64,000 nt of DNA from Huiozyma naganishii CBS 8797 (lineage: Eukaryota; Ascomycota; Saccharomycetes; Saccharomycetales; Saccharomycetaceae). Positions 1-10,159 of this stretch are shown here, one piece after another. The stretch is taken from contig NC_035923.1 of NCBI RefSeq assembly GCF_000348985.1, forward strand, positions 1 through 64,000, given 5' to 3'. A program made the position numbers and the translations under genes. Position 1 is the stretch's first letter; each line of letters begins with the position of its first letter. Below the pieces are notes generated by a model, which did not search any database, was not told the origin of the DNA, and was given only the letters and a program-made list of their open reading frames with translations.

Positions 1-3000
1 TAGTACCACCTGGAGACCTTGCACCCTTGTCAAGAGAGGGATCACACTACGATTAACTGGGTGTTGAGTAGCAGAAGGAACGCTATCTTTCTTAACATAG
101 CGGTCGCAAACTTGAAGATACGGGAGCACACTCAGTGTAGTTCCAGGAGAATCATCGCTGCTGTTAACCAACAATGCACTGTCCTCCTCGCTGGTACTGG
201 CTGACGTCGTTGCTGAACCGCCAGAGACATGCCCTACCTTCGCTCGCTTCACTGGCGGTTCGCTTGGTGAAGGCGTTCCAGGTGGACTGCTGGGTATGTG
301 CTTGCCATCCGTATGTTGAGCGGGGGTAGTGACCGGCAGGGCCTTGAAGAGTGTGGTCGGGTGGGTCCGGAACCTTTCGGAGGAGTAGCCAGAATGTGAA
401 CTTGTGTCGCTATTTGACCCTGAAGGTAGTGACGACTTTCTCGTAGATAATGTTCTCGGCAGTTGCTTGGCCTCAAACACCTACCACTGGCTCTTCTTCA
501 GTATGGGAAACTCCACCATTTTTGGAAACACCCGCTCGGCAAATTCAACTGAGCGGAGGTTCGTCGAGTTGTAGTTCCCACAGCAGCCCACATGTTTTTT
601 TGGTTTAGCCCGTAGAAATGGTTCAGCTGTGGAGTTAAGCATCCGGAGATTACAGTCGCCGAAGTACCACCACCACTAGAGGACGACCAAAGGACCGCAT
701 ACAATCCTTCTCCTCGTATCCTCCCGGCAGCTTGGACAAATTCGTCGATTTGGGAGAGATAATTTACAAGAACAACAAACTCTAATTTATGCACATCGAT
801 ACCCTCTGCCACGTCTTTTGTACCGATGAAAACCCTTTTTAACGGATCCTCGGTAAACATTTGCATGGTATATTCCTGATCTGCATCGCTGAGTTGTTCA
901 TTAATGGAAAGTGGACCGTGTGCGCGTAGATTCCTCGTTAGTACATCTACCTGTTCCCCTTGTGCAGCAAACCAATATAATCTTTGAGGCTTCTTCGGAG
1001 GCCATAAATTGATTCACCAGTACTTGAGCCCTCTCCAGGCACGCCTCAGGCAAAACACACCCCCAAACCACTTGATAGAATTGGCCAGCGGCAGTTTGTG
1101 TACCAGGTCGTGGACATAGCATTGTTCACCCAGTGAAGGTTCCGTAGTTAACGGCATCTCGAATCCTAATCTCTCTAGAGCGGTCGCAAACCCCTGGCAC
1201 CCTAAAGTGCTGGAGAGCACCAGAACCTTCCATGCCAGTTGAAGTTTGATCCTGCCAATCGATTCGTAAGATCCTGGGCGGATGCTAAACTCTGTTTCGA
1301 AGTTTTGAAACTCATCAATTACAACCAGGCCGAGAATTGTTTTCTTGGAAGTGCCGTACCAGTTGTTGACTAGTCTCTTGCAAAAAGCAGTTCCCATATC
1401 GTGAAACGCCCCGACATATACATCAGCGGACAGTGCGTCCTCTTCAACATTCAATCGATTCCTCCACAGCTCAGCTACATCCGCTACTTCTAACAAACCC
1501 TTGGTTTTTAAACGGGTAATCATATTGGTCTTCAAAAGAATGCGAGGCACGAACACAAAAGACATCACCTCAATTCCGAATTCCTCTTCTTCAAAGCAAT
1601 CAACGAAATATGGAACAACGTTGTCTTTCCGAAGCCTGGAGGGCCTGCACTGGGACTAGTTTGTCCATACCGAGGTATACCTCGCTGGTCACCTCCTGTT
1701 ACCCCTTTCGAAACTGAAACATTCCTGTGTAGAGCAGTCTACCTACGGGGATCATGCCTCGTATGGATCCATGAAAGCGATATTCGGGCTTAGTGCTGTC
1801 CTCCTCTGCCACTGCCACAACATCTGTTGTCATTTCAAGCCCTAGGAACGTATGCCACGCCAGTGTTATCTTGACGTTAACATCGGATTCAGAGCTCTCG
1901 TTTTGGCTGATGAGAGATTCGGGTACCGTATTGACTGGATCACTAGTGGTGTCCGTGTTCCCATCGTGCTCCTCAATAGCATTGGAGACGTGCATCATTT
2001 CTTCGACATTTGAGTTCTTGCGCATGAAGTAACTGATCCCAAGACGGAGCTCCTTGTAGCTTAGACGTTCCTCTTTATGGACTGAACAGGGAAACTGTAT
2101 AGCCTTTTTTTCAAACTCCTTGCACCTCAGTAACTCTCCAGAAAGCACGTCAGCAAATAAAAAGATGTGAAGCACTTGCTGAGAATAATCTCTGCCCGAA
2201 AGCTGTCCACCAGCACTATTCTCCGTGTCATCAGAGTGAGCCTCGACCACCAATCCCATTTCACTGTTGAGATTGCAGGACATGCCCGCAAAATCAGGAC
2301 CGACCACCTTATTGCGCATTGGGATGAGCATCACCGTGTAGTAGAACAAGTAATTGGAGGTTATCGCGTCAGGCAGCTTGGTTGATCTCTAAGGTACGTC
2401 GGGCGGATCTCCAGACAGCGGATGGCTGCATCAACGTAGAGGTTCCGGTTCTTACCAGAAAACTGTAAACGACAATCTGTGTAAACCGGTACGGTCCAGC
2501 TGCCGCGATATATATCATCCACACAATAGCACGAGCGCAGATGTTGATGAGACCGTAAAACCTTTTTCCTTTCATGAGCAGATACTGCTTGCCTCTTGCA
2601 CGGGAGCGCATCTGCCGCGGTGTTTTCTACAAAGAGTTGACGAATCGACAGTTCCTTGGTCCTCGGAAACATCGATGGTCCGGTCCCTGAGCAATCGGCG
2701 CGCAAGAAAGTCCACGGTCAGAACATTATTGAAAAGCTCTCTAGGATCCCGCATTGCATTGTTGAACTCGCGCTGGTGGTCGCTGTACAGTTCCACAAGG
2801 TACTCGTTCGATAGCTTCTTGTCTCCCACGGTGCACTGGAAGGGTCCGAGGTCTTTGACCACTTTGCTTTCCCTCTTCAGCTGGTCGCACAGTAGAGAGT
2901 GCGTCTTAGTAAGCGACACCCACGCCTGCGATCTTTTACCGGTGAATACGTTGCTAATATCCTCGTTATCGTGCAAGGTTTTTGGGTACTGAGCAGCAAA

Positions 3001-4002
3001 CATTATCCATGCCTGCACGGCATGCAGTACGCGGCGGAGGTCCTCTACGCTAATAAATACTGAGCGTTCGTCTGTTGTCTTTTGGTAATTAAAAGCGGCG
3101 AGTTGCACCAAAAAAGCGAAGTACTTTGCGTAGCGAGCGTCAGTGACAATCTCCGACCAGTACTGTGCGTACGTTTGTTTAAACTCTCCTGTAATCTGCA
3201 ATCCGATCCACAAGTCAAAAACTGGCACTGGCTTTGAAAGTCCCGTTGCGTGGCTGAGCATGTGCGCTACTGAGTCGTAGTACAAAAACGGCGACACTAG
3301 TTGAGCGTATTCCTTTTGAGTGTGTAGTGGATATTTGGGTGGAAACTCACTAGTCTGTTCGTGGAACACGCACCAAGTGTGCCGTACATTCATGCCTGAG
3401 TGAACGTTAGAATAGCATCCAGTGAACAAATCATAGACGGCAGTGCTGACGTCCTCTCGCAGGTTCCCGTACGCGGTGAGCAACTTCAGGTCTTGGGACA
3501 ACGACACGGGCTGAAGTTTCAAAATTCTATTAAAGAATCCACTTAAATTCTGATCATCAATACCCTTTCTGAATTTGGGCAGAGCGTAGGCTTTAATGTT
3601 GCTGTCATCGATACGGTACTAGTACTTTGCCTTTTTGGACATAGGCTTGACGCGGACCACCGGAATCTCAAACGACGCATCTTTCTTTCTTTTAACTGTT
3701 AAATTTAAAAGCGTGCTGTGCAAACCGGTCTCGTCCTTGTATACTCTCCTCATGTTGACGGGCATAAACTCGAAGAGCAGCTTCAAATCGCATGGGATGA
3801 ACTCAGACTCTGTTTGGTCGTACATTTCTTCTAAATCGACCAGGTCATGTTCATCCAATGGCAGCCTTTTCCTTCTATGAGTTTTTCTGTCCGGATTAAA
3901 TAAGAGAACTTTAGTGGGTTCCTTCTTTTTGTTCATTGTGCTACAGACAAGATACCCATCAACGATAGTGAACCTTTTGAATATGTTCACAACTCCACGC
4001 AT
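1..4002 (-). pseudogene. Decayed Y'-type subtelomeric helicase gene (YRF1-like), open at the window edge
   Basis: Minus-strand fragments in shifting frames follow the order of the S. cerevisiae Y' helicase. The N-terminal piece (4002-3622) has FTIVDGYLV and a stretch resembling the Y' FESIPTEVRSFYEDE region. A TAG at 3621-3619 interrupts it, and the same frame then runs on to 2572. Further pieces lie at about 2705-2361, 2349-1699, 1568-1014 and 866-498. Helicase motifs survive: Walker A GFGKTTLFH near 1619-1646, the Walker B-like IDEFQNFE near 1297-1323, FIGTKDVAEGIDV near 790-830 and QAAGRIRG near 708-737, followed by HFYGLNQK as in Y'. At least five frame changes make a full protein impossible. 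One looks like loss of a C just before Walker A (about 1642), another lies near 1570. Y' genes on left arms read toward the telomere, as here, so position 1 is probably near a chromosome end. Family assignment is by my own comparison. Confidence 0.82.
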
Positions 4003-5344
4003 GTTCCTTGACTTCGCACTGTCTCAGTGCCTAGAAGTAAAGTGATGTATCGGCAAATGTTGGCATGCACTACAACTATCACGAACACTAACAACACTTT
4101 TAATAGCTGCTCCCTCCACGGCGACACTGCCCATCAACAACTATTTATTTGAATCTTTTTTTTAGCCTCTGCGGTCGTTGACCCAAAAGGGCTGTTTGGC
4201 GGTCGTGTTCCAAACAGAACGAGGAACTAAAGGGCCCAGCTCTTTGTCAAGCACCATGGATTTTGCTCTAGAATGTAATACCCCAACTTGAATCAACGTA
4301 TTACCTTACCACATCGTCAAATGAATCTTAACTCTTCAACTGCTCATTATTGAAGCAGATATATATGCCTATGGTATTGACAAAAAACAGCGTGCACTTT
4401 CCCCGATCGTTCAACAAGGACATACAGTAAAATTTAAGCTTAAAATGATACTACCGGTTATCATCAACTATATCTCCTGCGGTTGATCATGAGGTAGGGT
4501 TTTCGACCATCATTTTTGGACCAAAACACGCGCTTGTCTCAACGTGATTCAGGTTTCTTGACCCGCGTGGAGTGACCGATACATAATCAATTGTAAAGCT
4601 CAAGCAAGACAACTACCATAACCAACCTACAATTTTATCTCAGGGTATTTAATGATGCCTATTGTTTTTTAGTTACTAATTTGACTCACGTATCACTTAT
4701 CTGTGGCCCATCTTGGTATACATGCAACTGTGCCACAAATAAGTGTTGTCATTGAGAGCGTGAATTATGGTAGCGGGCACACATTAGAGAGTCCGTTGTG
4801 CTTTCTACAAGTAGATGTGGATAAATTATGGATCTCCCGTTGAAACGGACCCAGGACCTGTCACCATATGAATTTCAGTAAGTGCTCTCATCCCCATGCG
4901 TGGGGATAACCCTTGTGGCATGGGGATTGCCATGATATCCGGAACTGATATAAACTGGAAGATAACCGCACCGGCATCTTTCAAGACAATCTGGGACCGA
5001 CGAACTAAGACAAACTCAAACAAGCAAGCATAGCTGATATAACTTTCAGAATTACGTATACGGCAAGAATACCTGTCGTAGTGGTAATCAAGGGGGTGTC
5101 GTTTGTCTGTGGCGTCTGCAACTGTCTCTTGCTTCAGCTCTCTACTAAACTTCAAGCGGGTCGCAGAGGTGCATATCAGCACCGCAGTGCACTCTACAAG
5201 CAGCATTCGCTACCGTATGTACCTAAGGCGTTAAGTGTTTTCACTCGAACTAAAGCGGACCGGGAGGCAATGAGCAAGACCCAGTGACAGATCCCATCGC
5301 CGCACGGGATCATCGCCTTGGCACCTGCTGCTGCTGCTGTTGTA

Positions 5345-5384
5345 CGGGTCCCAGCGGGTCTTAGCGGGTTCCAGCGGGTCCCGA
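5345..5384 (+). repeat. Four tandem 10-bp CGGGT repeats in the MIR1 promoter
   Basis: Four consecutive 10-bp units read CGGGTCCCAG, CGGGTCTTAG, CGGGTTCCAG and CGGGTCCCGA. The period is close to one helical turn, so any protein binding CGGGT would be presented on one DNA face. The array lies about 250-290 bp upstream of the MIR1 start, next to a CCAAT-type site. Confidence 0.85.
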
Positions 5385-5391
5385 CCAATCA
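5384..5391 (-). promoter_or_regulatory. Candidate Hap2/3/4/5 (CCAAT) site before MIR1
   Basis: ACCAATCA is the reverse complement of a TNATTGGT Hap-complex core. It sits about 245 bp upstream of MIR1. Hap-complex control is common for mitochondrial genes in yeast, so the site is plausible, but a single short match is weak evidence. Confidence 0.4.
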
Positions 5392-5460
5392 CGTCAGGCG
5401 ATGCCCGCAGTTCCCGCTTCGAGAAATCGGCGCTTTAAAAAAAATTAGAGCTGCGTCTTG

Positions 5461-5469
5461 TATAAAAAG
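5461..5469 (+). promoter_or_regulatory. Candidate MIR1 TATA box
   Basis: TATAAAAAG lies 165-173 bp upstream of the MIR1 ATG, within the usual range for yeast TATA elements. Confidence 0.5.
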
Positions 5470-5633
5470 GCGATGGTTCCACACACCTGGGGGACTTGGG
5501 TGCTGTTCTGTCTCTCTGGTGGTTGATAGAGAGCACCAGAGGCAGCGCTGACAGCAGAGTTACACAGTTAACTACACTGTATACAGCACATAGTATCCGA
5601 TAATATTCCCTAGACTTACGCGCACGAGAAACA

Positions 5634-6557
5634 ATGGCTGATAAAATTCCAGAATACGCCGCTTCCGATTACTTGAAGTTTGCACTGGCTGGTGCCATCG
5701 GTTGCGGTGTCACGCACAGCTCGCTGGTTCCTATAGACGTTGTCAAGACGAGGATCCAGCTGGAACCCGCCGTGTACAACAAGGGTATGGTTGGGTCCTT
5801 TAAGAAAATCATCGGTGAGGAAGGTGCCGGTGCGTTGCTCACCGGATTTGGCCCCACTTTGCTGGGTTACTCCGTCCAGGGTGCGTTCAAGTTCGGTGGT
5901 TACGAGGTGTTTAAAAAATTGTTCATCGACACTATAGGCTACGACAACGCCGTGCACTACAAGAATTCCGTGTACATGGGGTCTGCAGCGGTTGCAGAAT
6001 TTTTCGCCGATATCGCACTGTGCCCACTAGAGGCCACCAGGATTAGACTTGTCTCTCAACCAACTTTTGCCAACGGGCTTGTTGGTGGGTTTTCGAGAAT
6101 CTTGAAGGAGGAAGGTGTAGGGTCCTTCTACAGTGGGTTCACTCCTATTCTTTTCAAGCAGATACCTTACAACATCGCCAAGTTCCTGGTCTTCGAACGT
6201 GCATCTGAGTTGTATTACAGCATTGTCGGGGCCAAGGACTCGCTATCGGGGGCCATGGTCACCGGTGTTAACCTCCTTTCCGGTTTGACCGCCGGGTTTG
6301 CCGCGGCAATTGTATCCCAACCAGCAGACACTTTGCTATCCAAGGTTAACAAGACAAAGAAGGCACCCGGACAGTCCACCATTGGTCTGTTGGCGCAATT
6401 GGCAAAACAGCTGGGTGTCGTGGGCTCGTTCACGGGTCTGCCAACACGTCTAGTGATGGTCGGTACTTTAACCTCTTTGCAATTCGGTATATACGGCAGT
6501 TTGAAGAAGACTCTAGGTTGTGGTCCAACTATTGAAATTGGTGGTGGTGGTCACTGA
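5634..6557 (+). CDS. MIR1: Mitochondrial phosphate carrier Mir1
   Basis: Imports inorganic phosphate into the mitochondrial matrix for ATP synthesis, acting in the inner membrane as a six-helix carrier. The 307 residues (S. cerevisiae Mir1 has 311) contain the three carrier repeats with their P-x-[DE]-x-x-[KR] signatures: PIDVVK at 33-38, PLEATR at 131-136 and the divergent PADTLLSK at 230-237. [21 protein letters not shown] and the [13 protein letters not shown] stretch (177-189) are typical of phosphate carriers and distinguish Mir1 from other carriers. The ATG at 5634 gives the expected short N-terminus. It is convergent with HOC1, 268 bp away. In S. cerevisiae MIR1 and HOC1 are also near neighbours, with CDC11 between them. 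CDC11 is absent here. Confidence 0.96.
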   Translation: MADKIPEYAASDYLKFALAGAIGCGVTHSSLVPIDVVKTRIQLEPAVYNKGMVGSFKKIIGEEGAGALLTGFGPTLLGYSVQGAFKFGGYEVFKKLFIDTIGYDNAVHYKNSVYMGSAAVAEFFADIALCPLEATRIRLVSQPTFANGLVGGFSRILKEEGVGSFYSGFTPILFKQIPYNIAKFLVFERASELYYSIVGAKDSLSGAMVTGVNLLSGLTAGFAAAIVSQPADTLLSKVNKTKKAPGQSTIGLLAQLAKQLGVVGSFTGLPTRLVMVGTLTSLQFGIYGSLKKTLGCGPTIEIGGGGH

Positions 6558-6825
6558 AGAGAGAGAGACAGAGATGGGGCCGCACTATGTAATATAAACC
6601 TGGTTAGATGTTCAGCCCGAGTGTCCAGACGTTTGCACTGTAAATAAAGCATGGTTGGACATCCTTTCACTTGGGAGGTACGCTTTCATCCACGATGCTT
6701 TACTGTAAAGTTACTATTATACATCGTATATATATCTATGTGTGCGTCTATTTTCATTGATTGCAATACAAGAGGGTTCTTTAGTATCGTGACAAGTATT
6801 CACTGTTAAGGGAATGTCCTTGGCG

Positions 6826-8054
6826 TTACTGCAGTTTCTGTGGGGCTGATGGATCCTCTACTTTGGGGACCGTCTTCCAAAACTTAGCACCCTCGTGTGT
6901 AGCGAAATACATCGATTTATTAGGGTCATCTGAGGAGATCTTGTTCGGCGCCTTGAGGGAGAACTCTGGGAACACGAGCACGTCACTCAGTAGTTTTGGC
7001 ACCGCTAGGTTGTGGAATTCTTTCCATGTGACCTTCTTTGTCACGCCACTTCTCAAGTAATCGTTGAAGTACGTGAATAAAGCGTCTGTCCAGACACCAG
7101 ACCCTGTCCAGGACATGATGTTGAGATCGTTTCTGAAATTCAAGTTAAGTTCCCCCCTCATCTTCCTGTCCAAAGTGGTTTCGGTAATATGCGCAACAAC
7201 CTCTCTAATGACCGGGTGCCCCGGTTTGGCCTGTATGATCCATGTGCCGAATTGTAATCTCCGGACATACTCGTTTCTCCAAGTGGCATCTTTGGCGTCG
7301 TGTTCGATACCGACAACGAGGCCGATCTTGCCCGGGTCCATCTGTGCAGGTACCCAGTTCGGGATCGGTTGTAGAGGGACAGTGTCCATGTCCGCGTAGA
7401 GACCCCCACGGGCGAGTAGAATAAGGTACTTGAAGAAGTCGATCTTGAGGATCTTGTTGGGCAGCGAATTGTACGCCTCCAAGACGTCCGGGATGGACGC
7501 GTAGTAGTGGCGCACTAGCGCACCAGCGATGTTATCGTTGATGATCTCGTGGACAAATCCAGGGTTCTTCTCGTCCCAGTTGGCCCTGTTGGATGCAACG
7601 TCTTCGACAAGGACGCCCTTGGAGTCCTGCATCCCCTGCGAGGGCCACGTCTGCCAGATGAACGCTGGGAACCGTCTGGAGCTGTCGTACTCAAACGCGT
7701 ACGCAAGTTTCTCCCGCAGTGTCGCCTCGTCTGGCAGTTTCTTGAGCTCTTTGATCCTACGCTCGAGCACGCGGCGCTGCTTCTCGAATAACTTCGCTTG
7801 CTCGTCTTGCTTGAGCCGCATCTCCTTCGCGAGCAACTCAAACTTCGCCATCATGTCCGCATCCTGTTTCTGCCCGTTTGCGGCCGCGTTGATACTCTGT
7901 GTGATCTCCTTGGGCAGGTTCTGTAAGATGCTCTGCAGATCCGCTGCCCTCGAGTTGTTCAGCAGCCGTGCGGCCAGGAACAAAGCAGGCCACCTGCCAC
8001 AATCCCAAGCAGCGCACGTCTCCCGTTCCACTTAGATCTCCGCGACTTTGCCAT
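6826..8054 (-). CDS. HOC1: Hoc1, Golgi mannan polymerase II subunit, with an apparent N-terminal frameshift
   Basis: Alpha-1,6-mannosyltransferase family protein of the M-Pol II complex in the cis-Golgi. From about residue 25 on it aligns along its length with S. cerevisiae Hoc1 (396 aa): the DLQ.ILQNLPKEI stretch, a coiled-coil segment, FPAFIWQTW, the catalytic DxD in GGLYADMDT and ILKIDFFKYLILLARGG. Hoc1 rather than Och1 is supported by overall similarity and by the MIR1/MOG1 neighbours. The reading frame of the catalytic part has no ATG before residue 59 of that frame. The expected start, ATG at 8054, encodes MAKSRRSKWNGRRALLGIV, a good match to the Hoc1 signal anchor, but in another frame that stops at 7961-7959. 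One base appears to be missing near 7979-7985. Either the gene is broken, the assembly has an error, or translation starts late without the membrane anchor. Confidence 0.85.
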
Positions 8055-8260
8055 TGCCTGAGTGACTGAGTGACTGATCTAGTTATCTAGTAGTAGTCGT
8101 CGTCGTTGCAGCGCTGAAGAATTCGTTCTATTTAAAGAGTCCTTACATACAGTCACATGATGGGTTGGTATCGGTCCCCAAAGGGCGCAGGGACCATCTC
8201 CTGGAGCCATTGACCAGCTTACGATGCCTTGGGATGGTGTCTCAGAGGGGTTGCCCTCGA

Positions 8261-8911
8261 CTAAGCAAACAGCGACTTGTCGTGCACTTTGAAGTTGGAT
8301 ATAATCTGTTTCAAAATAGTGAACGCTGCTGCAACGCGTGGTGGGACTGCTTCATCGTCACCGTCACCGTCCTCGATAGTCCCCTGCAGGGTCACGTTTA
8401 TGCTGATTACGACGTCTGTGGCAACGTCTTCCAGTCGGATGAGGCCGATGCATGATACAACGGTCTCTGCCCCACTGCGACCGCTGCCCCGCAGGGGTAC
8501 CTGCTCAACGACAATGGCCGCCTGTGCATGATGCTGATGCTGATCTTGCTGCTCCATTTCGAGGACCTCCCGCTGCAGCAGCCTCCACTGCCCACGGGAC
8601 CCGTTCAGTTCGGCGATCTCGCCAACGTGCACTCGCAGAGCCTCTTCGTCACTGTCCGCGTCGACCCGCTGCAGCAAATCTACGAGAATACTCTCGTCCT
8701 CACCGAGCCCGTCCGTGCACTGCGCTACCTCGGCAGCCGTGCGACTGTTCACGTACACCTCCTGCGTGTCGGGCACCTCCCGCAGTAGCGAAACGTCCAG
8801 AAACCCATCGGGGACCACCGTCGAGACGGCCCCGCCGTACAATTGCACCGTCTTCAACATCGAAATCAAAACCTGTGAGCGGGGAACCGTGTGTCGCGTC
8901 GACTGACCCAT
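8261..8911 (-). CDS. MOG1: Mog1, Ran GTPase-binding nuclear import factor
   Basis: Binds the Ran GTPase Gsp1 and promotes nucleotide release during nuclear protein import. The 216 residues match the S. cerevisiae protein (218 aa). The N-terminal core has ELYGGA-type LYGGAVSTVVPDGF (residues 23-36) and the hallmark LREVPDTQEVYVNS (43-56), and the end has TDVVISIN and KVHDKSLFA. The middle (about 125-160) has a divergent glutamine/histidine-rich insert. The start is uncertain: ATG at 8911 gives 17 extra residues, while ATG at 8860 (MLKTVQLYGG) would start close to the conserved fold. It is divergent from OPI3 and tandem with HOC1, the same order as in S. cerevisiae. Confidence 0.94.
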   Translation of the reverse strand: MGQSTRHTVPRSQVLISMLKTVQLYGGAVSTVVPDGFLDVSLLREVPDTQEVYVNSRTAAEVAQCTDGLGEDESILVDLLQRVDADSDEEALRVHVGEIAELNGSRGQWRLLQREVLEMEQQDQHQHHAQAAIVVEQVPLRGSGRSGAETVVSCIGLIRLEDVATDVVISINVTLQGTIEDGDGDDEAVPPRVAAAFTILKQIISNFKVHDKSLFA

Positions 8912-9014
8912 TCAGCAGCAGGCATCACCTTGGTCGTCTTCGTCTTCGTCGTCTGCCATACATATTTTTGCTGCCAGTAGAGCCACACGGGCACATGGGC
9001 CAAACCCACACCTC

Positions 9015-9023
9015 TATCACATG
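9015..9023 (+). promoter_or_regulatory. Weak inositol/choline-responsive element before OPI3
   Basis: TATCACATG is one base off the YTTCACATG core bound by Ino2/Ino4. It lies about 180 bp before OPI3, whose S. cerevisiae counterpart is controlled by Ino2/Ino4. It is a low-information match. Confidence 0.3.
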
Positions 9024-9091
9024 GATCCGGGCACGGCAACAGCAGTTGAAGAGGAACACAGGGCTGCTGTGCCGTGTCGTGTAGTGTTGGG

Positions 9092-9101
9092 TATATATAA
9101 G
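9092..9101 (+). promoter_or_regulatory. Candidate OPI3 TATA box
   Basis: TATATATAAG lies 103-112 bp upstream of the OPI3 ATG, a typical spacing. Confidence 0.5.
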
Positions 9102-9203
9102 GGTGTGCTACTTCCTCTTCTTCTTCTGCTCGCCTGATATTTAGGGAAACGGTTCCATCAACGACACAGATCCGTAGCAGTACGTGCACCAAATCTGAGC
9201 AGG

Positions 9204-9845
9204 ATGGACGGTTCACAGGTTGCAGAGTTTGTTAAGCGGGTGCTTGTGGATGTGCGTGCCGTGCGGTTTGACGAGCTGCACTTCCAACGGGCCGCCGCTT
9301 GCGTCGTGTTCAACCCGGTCTTCTGGAACATCGCCGCCCGGATCGAGTACAAGACGCATTTGCTGACGCGGATCACCGGTTCCCCCCGCAGAGGGTGCTA
9401 CCTCTTGGCTGTCGTGATCTTCTCACTAGGGATCCTCAGGGATCTGCTGTTCCAGCGCGCTCTATCGTTTCAAAGTGTATCACAGACACTTGTGCAGCAA
9501 CCTTGGTGCGCCAAGATCGGGTACGGGTGCCTCGCGCTGGGTCAATTGCTTGTGTGCACATCCATGTACCAACTGGGCGTCACGGGGACGTACTTGGGGG
9601 ATTACTTCGGCATTCTCATGAAGGAAAGGGTCACCACGTTCCCCTTCAATGTGTGCGACAACCCGATGTACCAAGGGTCTACACTGTCCTTCCTAGGGAT
9701 CAGCCTCGTCAAAGGCAGCCCGCCGGGCCTAGTTATTGCAGTGCTCGTCTATGCAATGTACAAGATCGCATTACGGTTCGAAGAACCCTTCACGGCCAAA
9801 ATATACGCCAAGAGAGACCGCGACGTGCAGAGCAAGTCGCAGTGA
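9204..9845 (+). CDS. OPI3: Opi3, phospholipid methyltransferase
   Basis: Carries out the last two methylations from phosphatidylethanolamine to phosphatidylcholine in the ER membrane, using S-adenosylmethionine. The 213 residues (S. cerevisiae 206) contain several hydrophobic segments (about 62-85, 100-125, 155-185). They also carry PEMT-family hallmarks: VFNPVFWNIAARIEYKTH near 30-47, GTYLGDYFGILM near 125-136, the FPFNVCDNPMYQGSTLSFLG stretch near 144-163 and a C-terminal RFEEPFTAKIYAKRD. The start is the first ATG after a good TATA. It is divergent from MOG1 and followed in tandem by YAE1. In S. cerevisiae NPA3, LIA1, HAM1 and RFC2 lie between OPI3 and YAE1, and all four are missing here. 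Confidence 0.96.
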   Translation: MDGSQVAEFVKRVLVDVRAVRFDELHFQRAAACVVFNPVFWNIAARIEYKTHLLTRITGSPRRGCYLLAVVIFSLGILRDLLFQRALSFQSVSQTLVQQPWCAKIGYGCLALGQLLVCTSMYQLGVTGTYLGDYFGILMKERVTTFPFNVCDNPMYQGSTLSFLGISLVKGSPPGLVIAVLVYAMYKIALRFEEPFTAKIYAKRDRDVQSKSQ

Positions 9846-10046
9846 TCCAATTTATATAGGTGTGCTCGTCGATGCACACCGTCCGTTTACGTAGTTGTAT
9901 GTGTAGCTAAGCAGATGATCTTGAGTGAAAGTTCGAGTGAATGAATTGCGGGTCTTGGTGGTAACCCACACCGTCGTACGAGCGCACTGTGTAGCAACCG
10001 TAGTTGTAACCCCCCGGGGAACCATCTCTTGAATCTTTTCCGATGC

Positions 10047-10054
10047 CTCATCGC
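10047..10054 (-). promoter_or_regulatory. PAC element before YAE1
   Basis: The minus strand reads GCGATGAG, the PAC (polymerase A and C) core, preceded by GATGA. It is about 106 bp upstream of YAE1. PAC marks ribosome-biogenesis genes in yeast, which suits Yae1. Confidence 0.55.
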
Positions 10055-10159
10055 TCATCAAATACCAAATATAAGGACTTTTTTAGTGACACCCATCTTT
10101 CTTGACACGCACAAGAACAAGTCCATGAGACGTCACAGAACTGCTGTCCTGCCCCGACG

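Larger units (their letters stand above)
4003..5633. other. Gene-poor stretch between the helicase relic and MIR1
   Basis: No convincing gene. The longest open frame is 126 codons on the minus strand (5206-4826). It resembles nothing I know and its composition is unremarkable. The right end holds the MIR1 promoter. A short (CTG)5 run lies near 5324-5338. No tRNA or LTR was recognised. Confidence 0.6.

Noticed and set aside
8452..9084. 210-codon plus-strand frame opposite MOG1
   Set aside because: It overlaps MOG1 in antisense, and its Arg/Pro-rich product follows from the codon pattern of the opposite strand.
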